Made by a program: the position numbers and the translations under genes. Source: Firmicutes bacterium UBA4996 (lineage in GTDB: Bacteria > Bacillota > Limnochordia > Darwinibacteriales > Darwinibacteriaceae). From it: a stretch of DNA of 32,321 nucleotides. Below the pieces are notes generated by a model. That model made no database searches, was not told the origin of the DNA, and worked only from the letters and a program-made list of their open reading frames with translations. Numbering within the stretch: position 1 is the first letter of the stretch; each line of letters starts with the position of its first letter. Of the stretch, positions 1-8,040 are shown piece after piece. The stretch spans positions 1-32,321 of the forward strand of contig DGYW01000061.1 in the NCBI GenBank assembly GCA_002396805.1, read 5' to 3'.

Positions 1-107
1 CCCGATACTACTTGACACAGTCCATCCATGGGATCGTCTTGCCTGGTAAGCGAAATTGTTATATTGTTGAGAGTATAGAGCTGGATAATTGCACAAGTGC
101 TGTTTTT

Positions 108-130
108 ATGACATTATGTTATGACAACAT
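108..130. promoter_or_regulatory. two overlapping palindromic operator candidates upstream of the MFS gene
   Basis: ATGACATTATGTTAT (108-122) matches the window-wide consensus ATGWYRTNAYRWCAT at 14 of 15 positions. ATGTTATGACAACAT (116-130) matches at 15 of 15. The two are offset by 8 bp and end 27 bp before the start codon. That the GntR protein of this locus binds here is an inference from recurrence of the motif. Confidence 0.55.
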
Positions 131-157
131 GACAACGTCATTGTACAAGGAGGACGT

Positions 158-1381
158 ATGGCTACAACCGCAACCGCAAAAAAATCTGAAGTAACAGGAG
201 TACAAAGCCACTATCTACGCCAATTCGCGATTTTGTGGACAGTTGGCATGCTTGTTTACATGGGCATGGGCCTTACCTCACCACAGTATTCCATTCGGAT
301 CATTGAGCAAGGCATTTCCTTACGTGACTTCGGGATAATTCAAGGGTTGGCAACACTATTTTCCATTAGTACGCAAGTATATATTGGCAAACTTTCTGAC
401 CGCTTGGGCAAGCGTAAACCTATGTTTGTGGGAGCCATTCTCATAATGATCCCTATAGCCATTCTCTTTCCCCACGCTAAAAGCGGGTGGATGTTTTTTG
501 TTCTTCTAGCTATCAATCAGATGGTGGCGGGACTATTTAATGCTATCTCGGCCAACTGGGTGACCAGATTTGGAATACCAGGGCAACTTGGTAGATTACA
601 TGGGTTTTTTAGAATATCTTTCTCGGTGGGTTGGATTATAGCCACGATGTTCATGGGCTTCATACTTGATTCTTTGGGCTTTGTCCGACTTTTCTATGTA
701 GCTAGTACCTTTTTCATCGCAGCCTTAACTCTGGCGATCATCGGAACCACAGAAAAAAGCCAACTAATGCATCCAGACAGACCTACGGAAAATCATACCC
801 AAGATGTAATACAGAAACCTTTCCAGTGGTCCATGGAACTCAAATTACTTCTTTTAGCCTTAGGTGTCTTCACGTTAGCTCAGACTATGGGGATGAATTT
901 CAATTACATCTTCTTGAAAGAAGAAATGGTAGTAACCAATAGACAGTTTGGGCTGTTAACATCAATTCAGTCCTGGCCAGAGATCCCCCTAATGCTTCTC
1001 TTAGGGATTATGACAGACAAGATACCTAGCGCTATCCTACTTGTTTTGGGCATGGGGCTAAGTAGTTTACGCTGGCTGTTCATGTCCATTGTGCAAAGTA
1101 CATCTCACTTATATTTTATTCAACCACTCCACGCTACCGGTATGACGGTCACTGAGGTAGTCGTAGTGGCCGTAATCGCTAAAATTACCCCTCCAGAGCA
1201 CCTTGGAACGGTAATGGGCTGGCAAGTTACGGTGGTGAATTTCGCAAGATTTTTAGCGCCTTTACTTGCAGGGCTTATCGCTTCATTAATGGGACTGCGA
1301 ATGACCTTTTTAGTTTCATTTATGATAGCCTTACTCGGGGCATTGCTCGTTTTATGGACATCAAAAACAAAGCGGCGCTAA
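158..1381 (+). CDS. MFS transporter, probable sugar permease
   Basis: A 407-residue integral membrane protein of the major facilitator superfamily with about 12 hydrophobic segments in two halves separated by a polar loop near residues 200-225. The loop after the second helix carries a motif-A-like stretch (GKLSDRLGKRKPMF, about residues 77-90), the best family marker visible. The ATG at 158 has an AAGGAGG ribosome binding site at 147-153. Upstream lie two overlapping copies of the palindrome that recurs at the other promoters of this locus, so the gene probably belongs to the same GntR regulon and imports a sugar or oligosaccharide related to the locus substrate. It converges on the amino-sugar kinase gene. 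Substrate cannot be read from sequence; an exporter is possible. Confidence 0.85.
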   Translation: MATTATAKKSEVTGVQSHYLRQFAILWTVGMLVYMGMGLTSPQYSIRIIEQGISLRDFGIIQGLATLFSISTQVYIGKLSDRLGKRKPMFVGAILIMIPIAILFPHAKSGWMFFVLLAINQMVAGLFNAISANWVTRFGIPGQLGRLHGFFRISFSVGWIIATMFMGFILDSLGFVRLFYVASTFFIAALTLAIIGTTEKSQLMHPDRPTENHTQDVIQKPFQWSMELKLLLLALGVFTLAQTMGMNFNYIFLKEEMVVTNRQFGLLTSIQSWPEIPLMLLLGIMTDKIPSAILLVLGMGLSSLRWLFMSIVQSTSHLYFIQPLHATGMTVTEVVVVAVIAKITPPEHLGTVMGWQVTVVNFARFLAPLLAGLIASLMGLRMTFLVSFMIALLGALLVLWTSKTKRR

Positions 1382-1386
1382 TACAA

Positions 1387-1423
1387 ACAAGCGGTCTAGG
1401 AAATCTACTCCCAGACCGCTTGT
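1387..1423. terminator. bidirectional terminator between convergent genes
   Basis: A perfect 11-bp inverted repeat, ACAAGCGGTCT (1387-1397) with AGACCGCTTGT (1413-1423), fills most of the 43-bp gap between the stop codons of the MFS gene and the kinase gene. There is no long U-run on either side, so termination strength is uncertain, but the position is typical of a shared terminator. Confidence 0.7.
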
Positions 1424-1424
1424 C

Positions 1425-2396
1425 TTATAGACCAAGTGCTTGTTCGGTACGTATGAGATTTTCTATGAGACCTTCCGTGACCGTCTCACCACTTTGAACA
1501 AGAGCGTAGAGGCAAGCTCCAGTAATGGGTGAGAGTCTGGGTTCCTGGAGGAAGACATTTTCGTCCTTCAAAAACTCTCGCAGAGGTGCTAAAACTAACT
1601 CCCCTGATTTGAATACCCCACCACTATACGAGACTTGAATAGGCGAGTCTTTAGAGAAATCCAACTGCGCAATAATGGCTTTAACTGTGAGGGCGTGTTC
1701 GTAGGCCGCTTCTCTAAACAGCTCAATTGCAAAAGTATCCCTTTGTTGTGCAGCTTCAAAAACTGCGGTGGAAAGGGTGGCAATCTGGTTACGTCCTTGA
1801 CCACTGGCCCAAGGAATTAGGTCCAAATCTCGCTCTAAGCCCAATTTTTCCTTGACTAGACTATATAGAGGGGTCCGAGGAAGGCGTTGATCCGCTTGCT
1901 TAGAAAAAATCCCTAACGCTTTATTTCCAATCCAATAGGCCGAGCCTTCATCTCCGAAGACTTCACTCCAGCCACTACTTCGTGCAGAATTTCCACCTTG
2001 GTCGACTCCATAGCCGATGGCTCCAGTACCGGCCACCAAATGAATGCCCGGGCGACAGGCCAGTGAACCGGCCCAGCCGACTTCCACATCATTGCCACAC
2101 TTGAAACGATCAGTGCCTAAGGTTGAATTGACCATTCGCTCCAAGTGGGGAATGTAATCAAGGTTTTCACCGAAACCAGGCAAGCCCCAAAAACTAAAGG
2201 CGAGATCTTCCGGTTTTATTCCAATTGAGCTACAAACATCCTGGGTACCCTCTTTAAGAACCCGTTCTACTTCTGCAATTCCAACTTGGTCAATATATGA
2301 AGTACCTTGCTCTGTGTGGGCAAGGAGCTCGCCGTCTCGATTAGTGATGGCGAAGGCGGTTTTAGTTCCTCCCCCATCAACTCCTAGAAAAAACAT
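1425..2396 (-). CDS. BadF/BadG/BcrA/BcrD-family sugar kinase (N-acetylglucosamine/galactosamine kinase-like)
   Basis: A 323-residue ASKHA-fold kinase related to N-acetylglucosamine kinase. Visible motifs: phosphate-1 loop GVDGGGTKT (5-13), GND with the probable catalytic Asp103, second phosphate loop GTGAIGYG (123-130), GDEGSAYWIG (148-157) and an adenosine-binding YSGGVFKSG near residue 258. The family phosphorylates amino sugars at O6. In a locus with AgaS, AgaZ and a class II aldolase, the likely substrate is galactosamine or N-acetylgalactosamine, giving the 6-phosphate used by AgaS; this is inference. It is the last gene of the minus-strand operon, 15 bp after the short DUF4832 gene, with an AAAGGAAG ribosome binding site. 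Glucosamine specificity is the main alternative. Confidence 0.82.
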   Translation of the reverse strand: MFFLGVDGGGTKTAFAITNRDGELLAHTEQGTSYIDQVGIAEVERVLKEGTQDVCSSIGIKPEDLAFSFWGLPGFGENLDYIPHLERMVNSTLGTDRFKCGNDVEVGWAGSLACRPGIHLVAGTGAIGYGVDQGGNSARSSGWSEVFGDEGSAYWIGNKALGIFSKQADQRLPRTPLYSLVKEKLGLERDLDLIPWASGQGRNQIATLSTAVFEAAQQRDTFAIELFREAAYEHALTVKAIIAQLDFSKDSPIQVSYSGGVFKSGELVLAPLREFLKDENVFLQEPRLSPITGACLYALVQSGETVTEGLIENLIRTEQALGL

Positions 2397-2411
2397 GAGA
2401 TCTTCCTTTCT

Positions 2412-3797
2412 TTAATTGTCCACAATTATATTATTGAGGGCGTACCAACCATCCTCACGGCGACCTGTTATGGCTAAATCTACCCCCGGTTTGTTGGTGT
2501 CTGGATCTAAGATTGCCACAAGTAAGGTATACTCGCCCGCCTTCAAATTTGCGGGGAGGGGTAGTTCAGTAGTGATTGTTGTGGCTCCAGGCAACCAGTG
2601 GCGAAGATCCGCATCGGTTCTATGCACAGCAGTCATTTGCCCTTGTTCATCAAGTAGGGATAAACTTAATGGCCATGGGAAGTAGAAGGGAGCAACCCCT
2701 TTGTTTTCCCAAGCCATGGTTATTTTTAGACTACCTCCAGCGGTTGCTACTCCTAAATGCTGGACGGATCGCAGTACAAAACGGTACCCAATGGTTTTTA
2801 GAAGGGCATCTAGGTTTTTTTGCTCCGGAATTTCCCTGGGCAGTTCCGCTGGACTACAGGGTCCTAACCAGCTAGTGTGACTTTCTCTGGCTTGTCGTAG
2901 AGTATCTTCTATTTTGTCATCCGTGAGGTGCAACAAAGCATTACCACTCGAAAACTCACCACCTGAATAGGCGAATTGCCAAAAGTCGGGCATGGGCGGT
3001 TCTAGCACACTTCTACCATTAATAAACCAGCCGATCCATTCATCTGTCGATGGTTGATGGCCAAACATGTCATTAAACAAGCCAAGTTTATGTTCTTTGG
3101 CAATGCCAAAAGGCCTGCGTAAACCGATCATCTTGTTTGTAAAGTGGTCTAGATAATGGGTTACGTATAGATCGGAAGTCGGGATCTCCGGAAATACACC
3201 GGACCCGTTTGGCCAGGTATGCCATTCACCCCAGTGACCTAGGCTGCCCAGTTGAATAAAGGCGATCCGCGAATCTTCGTTATATCGATTAGCCAGGGCC
3301 TTTATTAGTCTTTCGTGTTCTTGAATGAATACTGGATTATTATAATCTGGACTAAACCCATTGCCAATTTCCGTGGTAGTGTACCAAGTACCTTTTTCCC
3401 CAGTTCGTTCGTAGAGCCAATCGGGAATATCCAGAGTCGCCGTACCTCTTCGAGGCAAATCAAGAACTAGGCGTAGAATAATCTTAACTCCTTTGCTATC
3501 CCAGTACTCAAATCGGTATTTCCTCTCGATTCCTTCCCAGTCGAATTCTCCTCGCTTTGGTTCTAATTCACGCCAGCTAATACCTGCATAGACTAAGCGA
3601 TGGGGCTGGGGTACTTGCTGTGCTGTTGCCCAAGGTACCCAACCCATAAAAGGATTATTTAGAACATCCTGAATTTCTTCAGGATGAAATAGACCTAAGG
3701 ACATTTCTCGTTCTCCTTTCAAGGCCCCACCCGCCAAAGAAGCGGCGGGTAGGCTCAAGGTAAGGCATAGTAACAGGACGGTTAATTTCGGTTTCAC
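2412..3797 (-). CDS. secreted DUF4832-type protein, putative glycoside hydrolase (short form)
   Basis: A 461-residue protein with an N-terminal signal peptide (hydrophobic 5-22). Residues about 45-310 look like a TIM barrel and about 340-461 like a beta-sandwich ending in the conserved GRREDGWY. The core is shared with the two longer DUF4832 proteins in the window, but the N-terminal repeat modules are absent. The segment SWRELEPKRGEFDW (74-87) resembles the second-strand motif of clan GH-A enzymes. GHWGEWH places Glu191 and SGGEFSSG places Glu281 where acid/base and nucleophile would be expected, 90 residues apart. Function as a polysaccharide hydrolase is inferred; the Pfam families (DUF4874/DUF4832) are named from memory. 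GTG start with a GAGGAG site; 26 bp follow the small secreted protein gene. Confidence 0.75.
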   Translation of the reverse strand: MKPKLTVLLLCLTLSLPAASLAGGALKGEREMSLGLFHPEEIQDVLNNPFMGWVPWATAQQVPQPHRLVYAGISWRELEPKRGEFDWEGIERKYRFEYWDSKGVKIILRLVLDLPRRGTATLDIPDWLYERTGEKGTWYTTTEIGNGFSPDYNNPVFIQEHERLIKALANRYNEDSRIAFIQLGSLGHWGEWHTWPNGSGVFPEIPTSDLYVTHYLDHFTNKMIGLRRPFGIAKEHKLGLFNDMFGHQPSTDEWIGWFINGRSVLEPPMPDFWQFAYSGGEFSSGNALLHLTDDKIEDTLRQARESHTSWLGPCSPAELPREIPEQKNLDALLKTIGYRFVLRSVQHLGVATAGGSLKITMAWENKGVAPFYFPWPLSLSLLDEQGQMTAVHRTDADLRHWLPGATTITTELPLPANLKAGEYTLLVAILDPDTNKPGVDLAITGRREDGWYALNNIIVDN

Positions 3798-3823
3798 TTC
3801 TCAAGCTCCTCGGTCAAAAACTG

Positions 3824-4363
3824 CTAATTTGCTATTTTACTAATTTTTACGGGCTTGTCGCCTTGTTTGGGAGCATGGATACCTCCACCAGCAAAACCGA
3901 TAAAGATTGTAGCATCATCAGTTAGGCCGATGAGCTCCAGAGGTAGCATCATTTCGATAACGCGTTCTGCACCTTCACCCGCGCTTGCGTAGGCGATCTC
4001 GGTGATCTCTTCCCATTCCCATTCTGGGCCGGTACTTTTGAACAAAGACCCGTCTTCTAGGAGGAAATCCGAACCCATGTTAGGCCAGATCCAGCTTTGG
4101 TGACCAGTTTCGGCCTTACCATCGCTGTTAATCTGAATGTCATTCCAGTCACCCATGGGACCTTTTACCATGACATACAGATTGTTATTGGCCGTGAAAG
4201 CGAAAAGCTTGGTTTCACCTGTCTGGGACTTTGCTACAGGTTGAAAGCTGGCCCAATCATCGTCTAAACCGTCAATGGTGATCGTTGGCGCATTAGCACT
4301 GATAGTGGAAGAAACCACTAGGACGGCTAAGAGAGTAAAGAAAATCACTTGAACGTTTTTCAT
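3824..4363 (-). CDS. small secreted beta-sandwich protein (CBM9/DOMON-like module)
   Basis: A 179-residue protein with a clear signal peptide (hydrophobic 5-22, cleavage probably after ANA). The mature part is one domain that opens with IDGLDDDW, a start typical of CBM9-like or DOMON-like beta-sandwiches, and has LYVMVKG, a GSDFLLEDGSLF strand pair and WEWEEI. The same pattern occurs in the N-terminal modules of the long DUF4832 proteins and in the protein at 31555-32106. It probably binds a glycan in the cell envelope or outside the cell. It sits between two DUF4832 genes, with gaps of 19 and 26 bp. It may act beside the module-less DUF4832 protein encoded directly downstream. Exact family membership is uncertain. 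Confidence 0.65.
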   Translation of the reverse strand: MKNVQVIFFTLLAVLVVSSTISANAPTITIDGLDDDWASFQPVAKSQTGETKLFAFTANNNLYVMVKGPMGDWNDIQINSDGKAETGHQSWIWPNMGSDFLLEDGSLFKSTGPEWEWEEITEIAYASAGEGAERVIEMMLPLELIGLTDDATIFIGFAGGGIHAPKQGDKPVKISKIAN

Positions 4364-4382
4364 GCTGTCATCTCCTCATATA

Positions 4383-6650
4383 TTATAAAATCTCTAAGGT
4401 GCTTAAGGTATACCTCCCATCATTCCTCCGCCCTGTTATGCCGAGATCAATACCGGGTTTTCCGGTGTCTGGATTTACAATTGCTGTGACTAGTTGATAA
4501 GAACCGGCAGGTAAGTCTTGAGGAATGGTAAGCTCAAAGTCTACCACATGCCTACCGGGCAGCCACTTAGTAATATCCTCTGTTGTCGTTTCCCTATGGA
4601 CTAATTCACCGTTAGAATTGATTAGCCCAATTTCTAAAGACCAGGGGAAGTAGAAGGGGGCTACACCTTTGTTGTTCCACATCATATTAATTTCCAAGTT
4701 GCCACCAGCAATAATTGTGGGTTCGTGGGTGACGGTCTCCACTACAAAGTGATAACCAATAGTGTTTAGTACTGTGTTGAGATTAGCCAATTCGGGAATA
4801 TTGCCATAACCTGCAGGCGAACAAGGACCAATCCAGCTAGTATGACTGATTCTCACCTGTCTCAGGGTGTCACTAACAGTATTATCTCTGAGCCACATTA
4901 GGGCATTGCCACTACCGAATTCGCCGGCTGAGTAGGCAGTTTTCCAAAAGTCAGGTACAGCCAATTCTGGATAGGTCTTGCGATTATACCAATCATCATA
5001 ATCCATACCATTATTCATCCAAAACATCCATTGTTCTGTTGTTTCTGCGTGCCCAATGCGGTCGTTAAAAAATCCAAATCCATGGCTCGCTGCGTACTCT
5101 AAGGGACGACGGATCCCAAGCATCTTTTGGTCTAGAGCCTCCACATAATGCTGCATATATTGGTTAGCAACATATTCTTCGGGAAACTCCCCTGATCCGT
5201 TAGGCCAAGTGTGCCATTCACCCCAGTGCCCAATACTCCCCAGTTGTATAAAGGCGATTCGCGGATCGTTATTGTAGCGCTCTCCAAAGGCTTTAATCAT
5301 TCGTTCGTGTTCTGCAATTAGAATGGGATTAGAATAGTTGGGACTAAAGCCAGAACCAATTTCGCTGGTTTGATACCACGTACCGTCACCATCGATCATT
5401 TCATAGAGCCAGTCGGGAATTTCAATTAAATTAGGATTGTCCGTAGGGTAATCGAGCATGATGCGGGTAACAATTTGTACACCCTTACTAGACCAATGAT
5501 CGAAGAAGTTCTTTGCTTCTAACTCGTCCCACGCAAAGACACCACGTTCAGGCTCTAGCTCTCGCCAAGAAATATAGGCGTGGACCAAGCGATGGGGTTG
5601 GTTGTATGGACCATAAAGGGCCGAAGGTGCCCAACCTTTGTAAGGATTATTTAGTACCCCATAATACTCGGTAGGGTAGAAGGTGTCCGCTTGTAGGGGT
5701 TGTTCAACTGAAGCACTCACATTAAACATAGGTTCTTGCGCGTTGGGCAAGAAGTGTTCTTTATTATTGATGTAACCCACTGCGATAGGAGTGGTCGCAT
5801 CTGCACCTAATAAGTTTAAGTGCACACTCATGACAACTGCATCAGCTGTAATATAGGTGTGAACCACTTCAGACTTTGTCCACACAGGCTTGTCTGGGGT
5901 GCCGCTAAAGGCATAAAGAGTTCCATTTTCCACTTTATATTCTGCACTTGCCTTAGCCCATGGAAGTTTGTCAAACCCAGTGTTTGATCCCAAATTAAAG
6001 TAATAAGTATTTTTGGGGTTTAACTCGGAACCCTTGACCAAGATGAAAAGTTTCTCGTGATCGCGTACAGCACGCAATTCAAGTTCTGGTGGTTGTGCAT
6101 TGGTTTCGATACTAGAGGGTTTCAATAAGGGGCGGCCGTGATTTGGTAGATAATCAAGACCGGTCAAATAATAGGCAATTTGCACCGATTGTGAGGGCGT
6201 TAATTTCATCTGGGCCAAATCGACCTTAACAATGAATCCATCATCTACAAGCGTCGTTTCTACCCCATCAACTTTGCGCCAGGCTTCGTCAAAGCCAGTA
6301 CCATCGTATTGATATAAAATGGAATCCTCTACCTTATAGTCGATCTTCGGATCACCAGACCAAAGTCCCCGCCCTAGGTAACCGAAGGGATCTTGTCCGG
6401 TTGTGAGATAGATGGTTCCCTGCCTCGAAGGATCATTCTGGGTTACATGAATGTAGACAGCATCGGAGGTGAGTACAGACTTCAAGCTACGTAATTCACC
6501 ACCCCTACTATGGGCCACATCTGTAGCGATTCCATCCCATTGCCCTAACTCACCATAAAAGTAGGTTTGTCCGAAGGCCAGGGATGGTAATGTCATCATA
6601 ACAACAACTAACAAAAACAAGGGGAGAAGTTGGGTTCGTGTTGATTGCAT
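4383..6650 (-). CDS. secreted multidomain DUF4832-type protein, putative glycoside hydrolase
   Basis: A 755-residue secreted protein: signal peptide 1-27, two beta-rich modules (about 28-180 and 190-320), a TIM-barrel-like region (about 330-640) and a C-terminal beta-sandwich ending GRRNDGRY. The modules share the scheme LYxxVKG, YKVEN-LY-Y-GT and a closing IAYY-TGL or IAVGY strand. The barrel has SWRELEPERG near residue 362, GHWGEWH with Glu478 and SAGEFGSG with Glu577, 99 residues apart. A glycan-degrading role is inferred from this layout and the neighbours. The ATG at 6650 is preferred because AAAGGAG lies 8 nt upstream; the in-frame TTG at 6656 would leave only 2 nt. The closest relative in the window is the protein at 28812-31142. 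Confidence 0.78.
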   Translation of the reverse strand: MQSTRTQLLPLFLLVVVMMTLPSLAFGQTYFYGELGQWDGIATDVAHSRGGELRSLKSVLTSDAVYIHVTQNDPSRQGTIYLTTGQDPFGYLGRGLWSGDPKIDYKVEDSILYQYDGTGFDEAWRKVDGVETTLVDDGFIVKVDLAQMKLTPSQSVQIAYYLTGLDYLPNHGRPLLKPSSIETNAQPPELELRAVRDHEKLFILVKGSELNPKNTYYFNLGSNTGFDKLPWAKASAEYKVENGTLYAFSGTPDKPVWTKSEVVHTYITADAVVMSVHLNLLGADATTPIAVGYINNKEHFLPNAQEPMFNVSASVEQPLQADTFYPTEYYGVLNNPYKGWAPSALYGPYNQPHRLVHAYISWRELEPERGVFAWDELEAKNFFDHWSSKGVQIVTRIMLDYPTDNPNLIEIPDWLYEMIDGDGTWYQTSEIGSGFSPNYSNPILIAEHERMIKAFGERYNNDPRIAFIQLGSIGHWGEWHTWPNGSGEFPEEYVANQYMQHYVEALDQKMLGIRRPLEYAASHGFGFFNDRIGHAETTEQWMFWMNNGMDYDDWYNRKTYPELAVPDFWKTAYSAGEFGSGNALMWLRDNTVSDTLRQVRISHTSWIGPCSPAGYGNIPELANLNTVLNTIGYHFVVETVTHEPTIIAGGNLEINMMWNNKGVAPFYFPWSLEIGLINSNGELVHRETTTEDITKWLPGRHVVDFELTIPQDLPAGSYQLVTAIVNPDTGKPGIDLGITGRRNDGRYTLSTLEIL

Positions 6651-6669
6651 CTGCAAAACTCCTTTCTTT

Positions 6670-7797
6670 TTAAAACCAACTCGTTGGTGGAATGGTACTT
6701 AACTGAGTAGGGAAGAGAATGGGTAAAACTTCAGCGCCAGGTCCGCTCACGGTAGTTTCGGGGCTAACGGAAAATGTACCGTGATCAACAACCCCAAAAA
6801 CAAGTCTAGTTAACTCTAATTGCGAGCAAATTACTTGAATCCGGGTTGTCTCAGGGCTGATAGGTTGACCATTCGTTACCTGAACAGAACCTTTGATAAC
6901 ATCTAAACCACACTCACCTATATCTGTCTGAAAGTGTAAGTGGTATCTTGCCTGCCCCGTTAGCATCCAGGAGCGTCGGGACAATTCTGTTACAATCTGA
7001 CTAAAAAACGCTTCTAGATGGATTAAACGACCCATACCGAAGCCATGCCTCTCTACTAGATCCATGTGCTTAGCTCCGAAGCGCCTTAAAAATATGGCGA
7101 AGGGATGGCTTGTTGGTCCTACATATTCAATTTCCTTTTCTCGTTGTTCAATCGCGACTTGAGCCAAAGCATCTAGAATAGCATACTGGGCCGCAGGGTG
7201 GGAAGTCTCTACTTCGCTCACCACAACTTCAGGTCTTTTGGCATCGTAAACCACATAGCCGGAAAATTCCCCACTAGCCGATTCTGCAACTAGGCAAATT
7301 GGTTCGATAGGCCAGTCAGACCCCCGGGGGATTCCTCGCCAACTAGGCCCTCGCACAATACTACACATTCGTCCGCTGTTATTTTCATTAAAAAGATCAC
7401 GGACTGCATCCAAATCACTTTCTTTGTAAGGGCGGATCGCAAAATCTGTTTGGATCTTTGAAGATTCTAGGTCTCTAACAAGTACTTTGGTCGAAGCGTG
7501 GGTTAAAAGCGTGGCATAGCCATACCGCCAATAGAAATTGGGAATCCCGTATAAAAACGAACAAGGATATTCTTCCTCTTTCATCCAGGCGATAGTCGCT
7601 TCCATTAGTTCACTAGCATAACCCTTGTTACGATGTTCTCGATGTGTTTGAACTCCAGCGATTCCCCCCATTTTTAGCTCGCTGGAATTAAAAGTAAGTG
7701 TATAATCAAAAAGAATCAAAGAACTAACCCGCTCACTGTTGTGATGCAATTCGAAACGATGGCCGAATGGCGAATCGATTCTTTTGAGTACTGTCAA
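6670..7797 (-). CDS. Eis-like GNAT N-acetyltransferase with SCP2-like C-terminus
   Basis: A 375-residue protein of the Eis type. The acetyl-CoA binding signature lies at GGIAGVQTHREHRNKGYA (44-61), followed by LYGIPNFYWRYGY, typical of Eis-family proteins. A second GNAT-like half follows, and residues about 265-375 resemble an SCP2 (sterol-carrier) domain. The chain ends in Phe (PPTSWF). In Mycobacterium tuberculosis Eis the C-terminal Phe carboxylate is the catalytic base, so this ending suggests an intact active site. The family acetylates amines on aminoglycosides and other substrates. As first gene of an operon with an amino-sugar kinase and glycan-active proteins, it may acetylate an amino sugar; this is inference. 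TTG start after AGGGGG; 19 bp separate it from the next gene. Confidence 0.75.
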   Translation of the reverse strand: MTVLKRIDSPFGHRFELHHNSERVSSLILFDYTLTFNSSELKMGGIAGVQTHREHRNKGYASELMEATIAWMKEEEYPCSFLYGIPNFYWRYGYATLLTHASTKVLVRDLESSKIQTDFAIRPYKESDLDAVRDLFNENNSGRMCSIVRGPSWRGIPRGSDWPIEPICLVAESASGEFSGYVVYDAKRPEVVVSEVETSHPAAQYAILDALAQVAIEQREKEIEYVGPTSHPFAIFLRRFGAKHMDLVERHGFGMGRLIHLEAFFSQIVTELSRRSWMLTGQARYHLHFQTDIGECGLDVIKGSVQVTNGQPISPETTRIQVICSQLELTRLVFGVVDHGTFSVSPETTVSGPGAEVLPILFPTQLSTIPPTSWF

Positions 7798-7833
7798 AAA
7801 TAGAGCCCCCTTTGTAAACTAGAAAAGTCTTTG

Positions 7834-7848
7834 ATGTTGTTATAATGT
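7834..7848. promoter_or_regulatory. operator candidate proximal to the minus-strand operon
   Basis: ATGTTGTTATAATGT matches ATGWYRTNAYRWCAT at 13 of 15 positions. It lies 37 bp upstream of the GNAT start codon. Confidence 0.5.
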
Positions 7849-7877
7849 TTCAGCTTAAAAAACGATTTTCCTCCTAG

Positions 7878-7892
7878 ATGTTATAACAAATT
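7878..7892. promoter_or_regulatory. second operator candidate of the minus-strand operon
   Basis: ATGTTATAACAAATT matches the consensus at 13 of 15 positions and contains the perfect 8-bp palindrome GTTATAAC. It lies 29 bp (edge to edge) from the copy at 7834-7848, so cooperative repressor binding is possible. Confidence 0.5.
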
Positions 7893-7982
7893 TTTGGCGA
7901 ATCGAAACAAATGGGGTGAAATCCTTCTAGACGCTTTACTTCAGATAAAGCGTACGCGAAAGGCGAATTTGTAAACTTGCCC

Positions 7983-8010
7983 TTGCATTTTTGGGAATTT
8001 GAGATATCAT
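7983..8010 (+). promoter_or_regulatory. probable promoter of gntR
   Basis: TTGCAT (7983-7988) and TATCAT (8005-8010) are separated by 16 bp and resemble sigma-A -35 and -10 elements. The palindrome at 8009-8023 covers the end of the -10 and the expected start point, so binding there would block transcription. This also argues against translation starting upstream of 8041. Confidence 0.5.
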
Positions 8011-8023
8011 GTTATTATAACAC
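8009..8023. promoter_or_regulatory. operator candidate in the gntR promoter (autoregulation)
   Basis: ATGTTATTATAACAC matches the consensus at 14 of 15 positions, with an 11-bp perfect palindrome GTTATTATAAC apart from the centre base. It overlaps the predicted -10 of gntR. Confidence 0.58.
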
Positions 8024-8040
8024 TGTACTGGAGAGCGCCC

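Noticed and set aside
12..194. 60-codon frame upstream of and overlapping the MFS start
   Set aside because: It begins at a TTG without a ribosome binding site, runs through the operator region and overlaps the well-placed MFS start in another frame.
2412..6650. Calling the DUF4832 proteins GH42 beta-galactosidases
   Set aside because: Only the second-strand motif resembles GH42; the acid/base region lacks the NE pair and overall length and domains differ.
7999..8040. Upstream TTG start for gntR
   Set aside because: The extension overlaps the predicted -10 and operator, and the ATG at 8041 has a GGAG site and gives the normal N-terminus.
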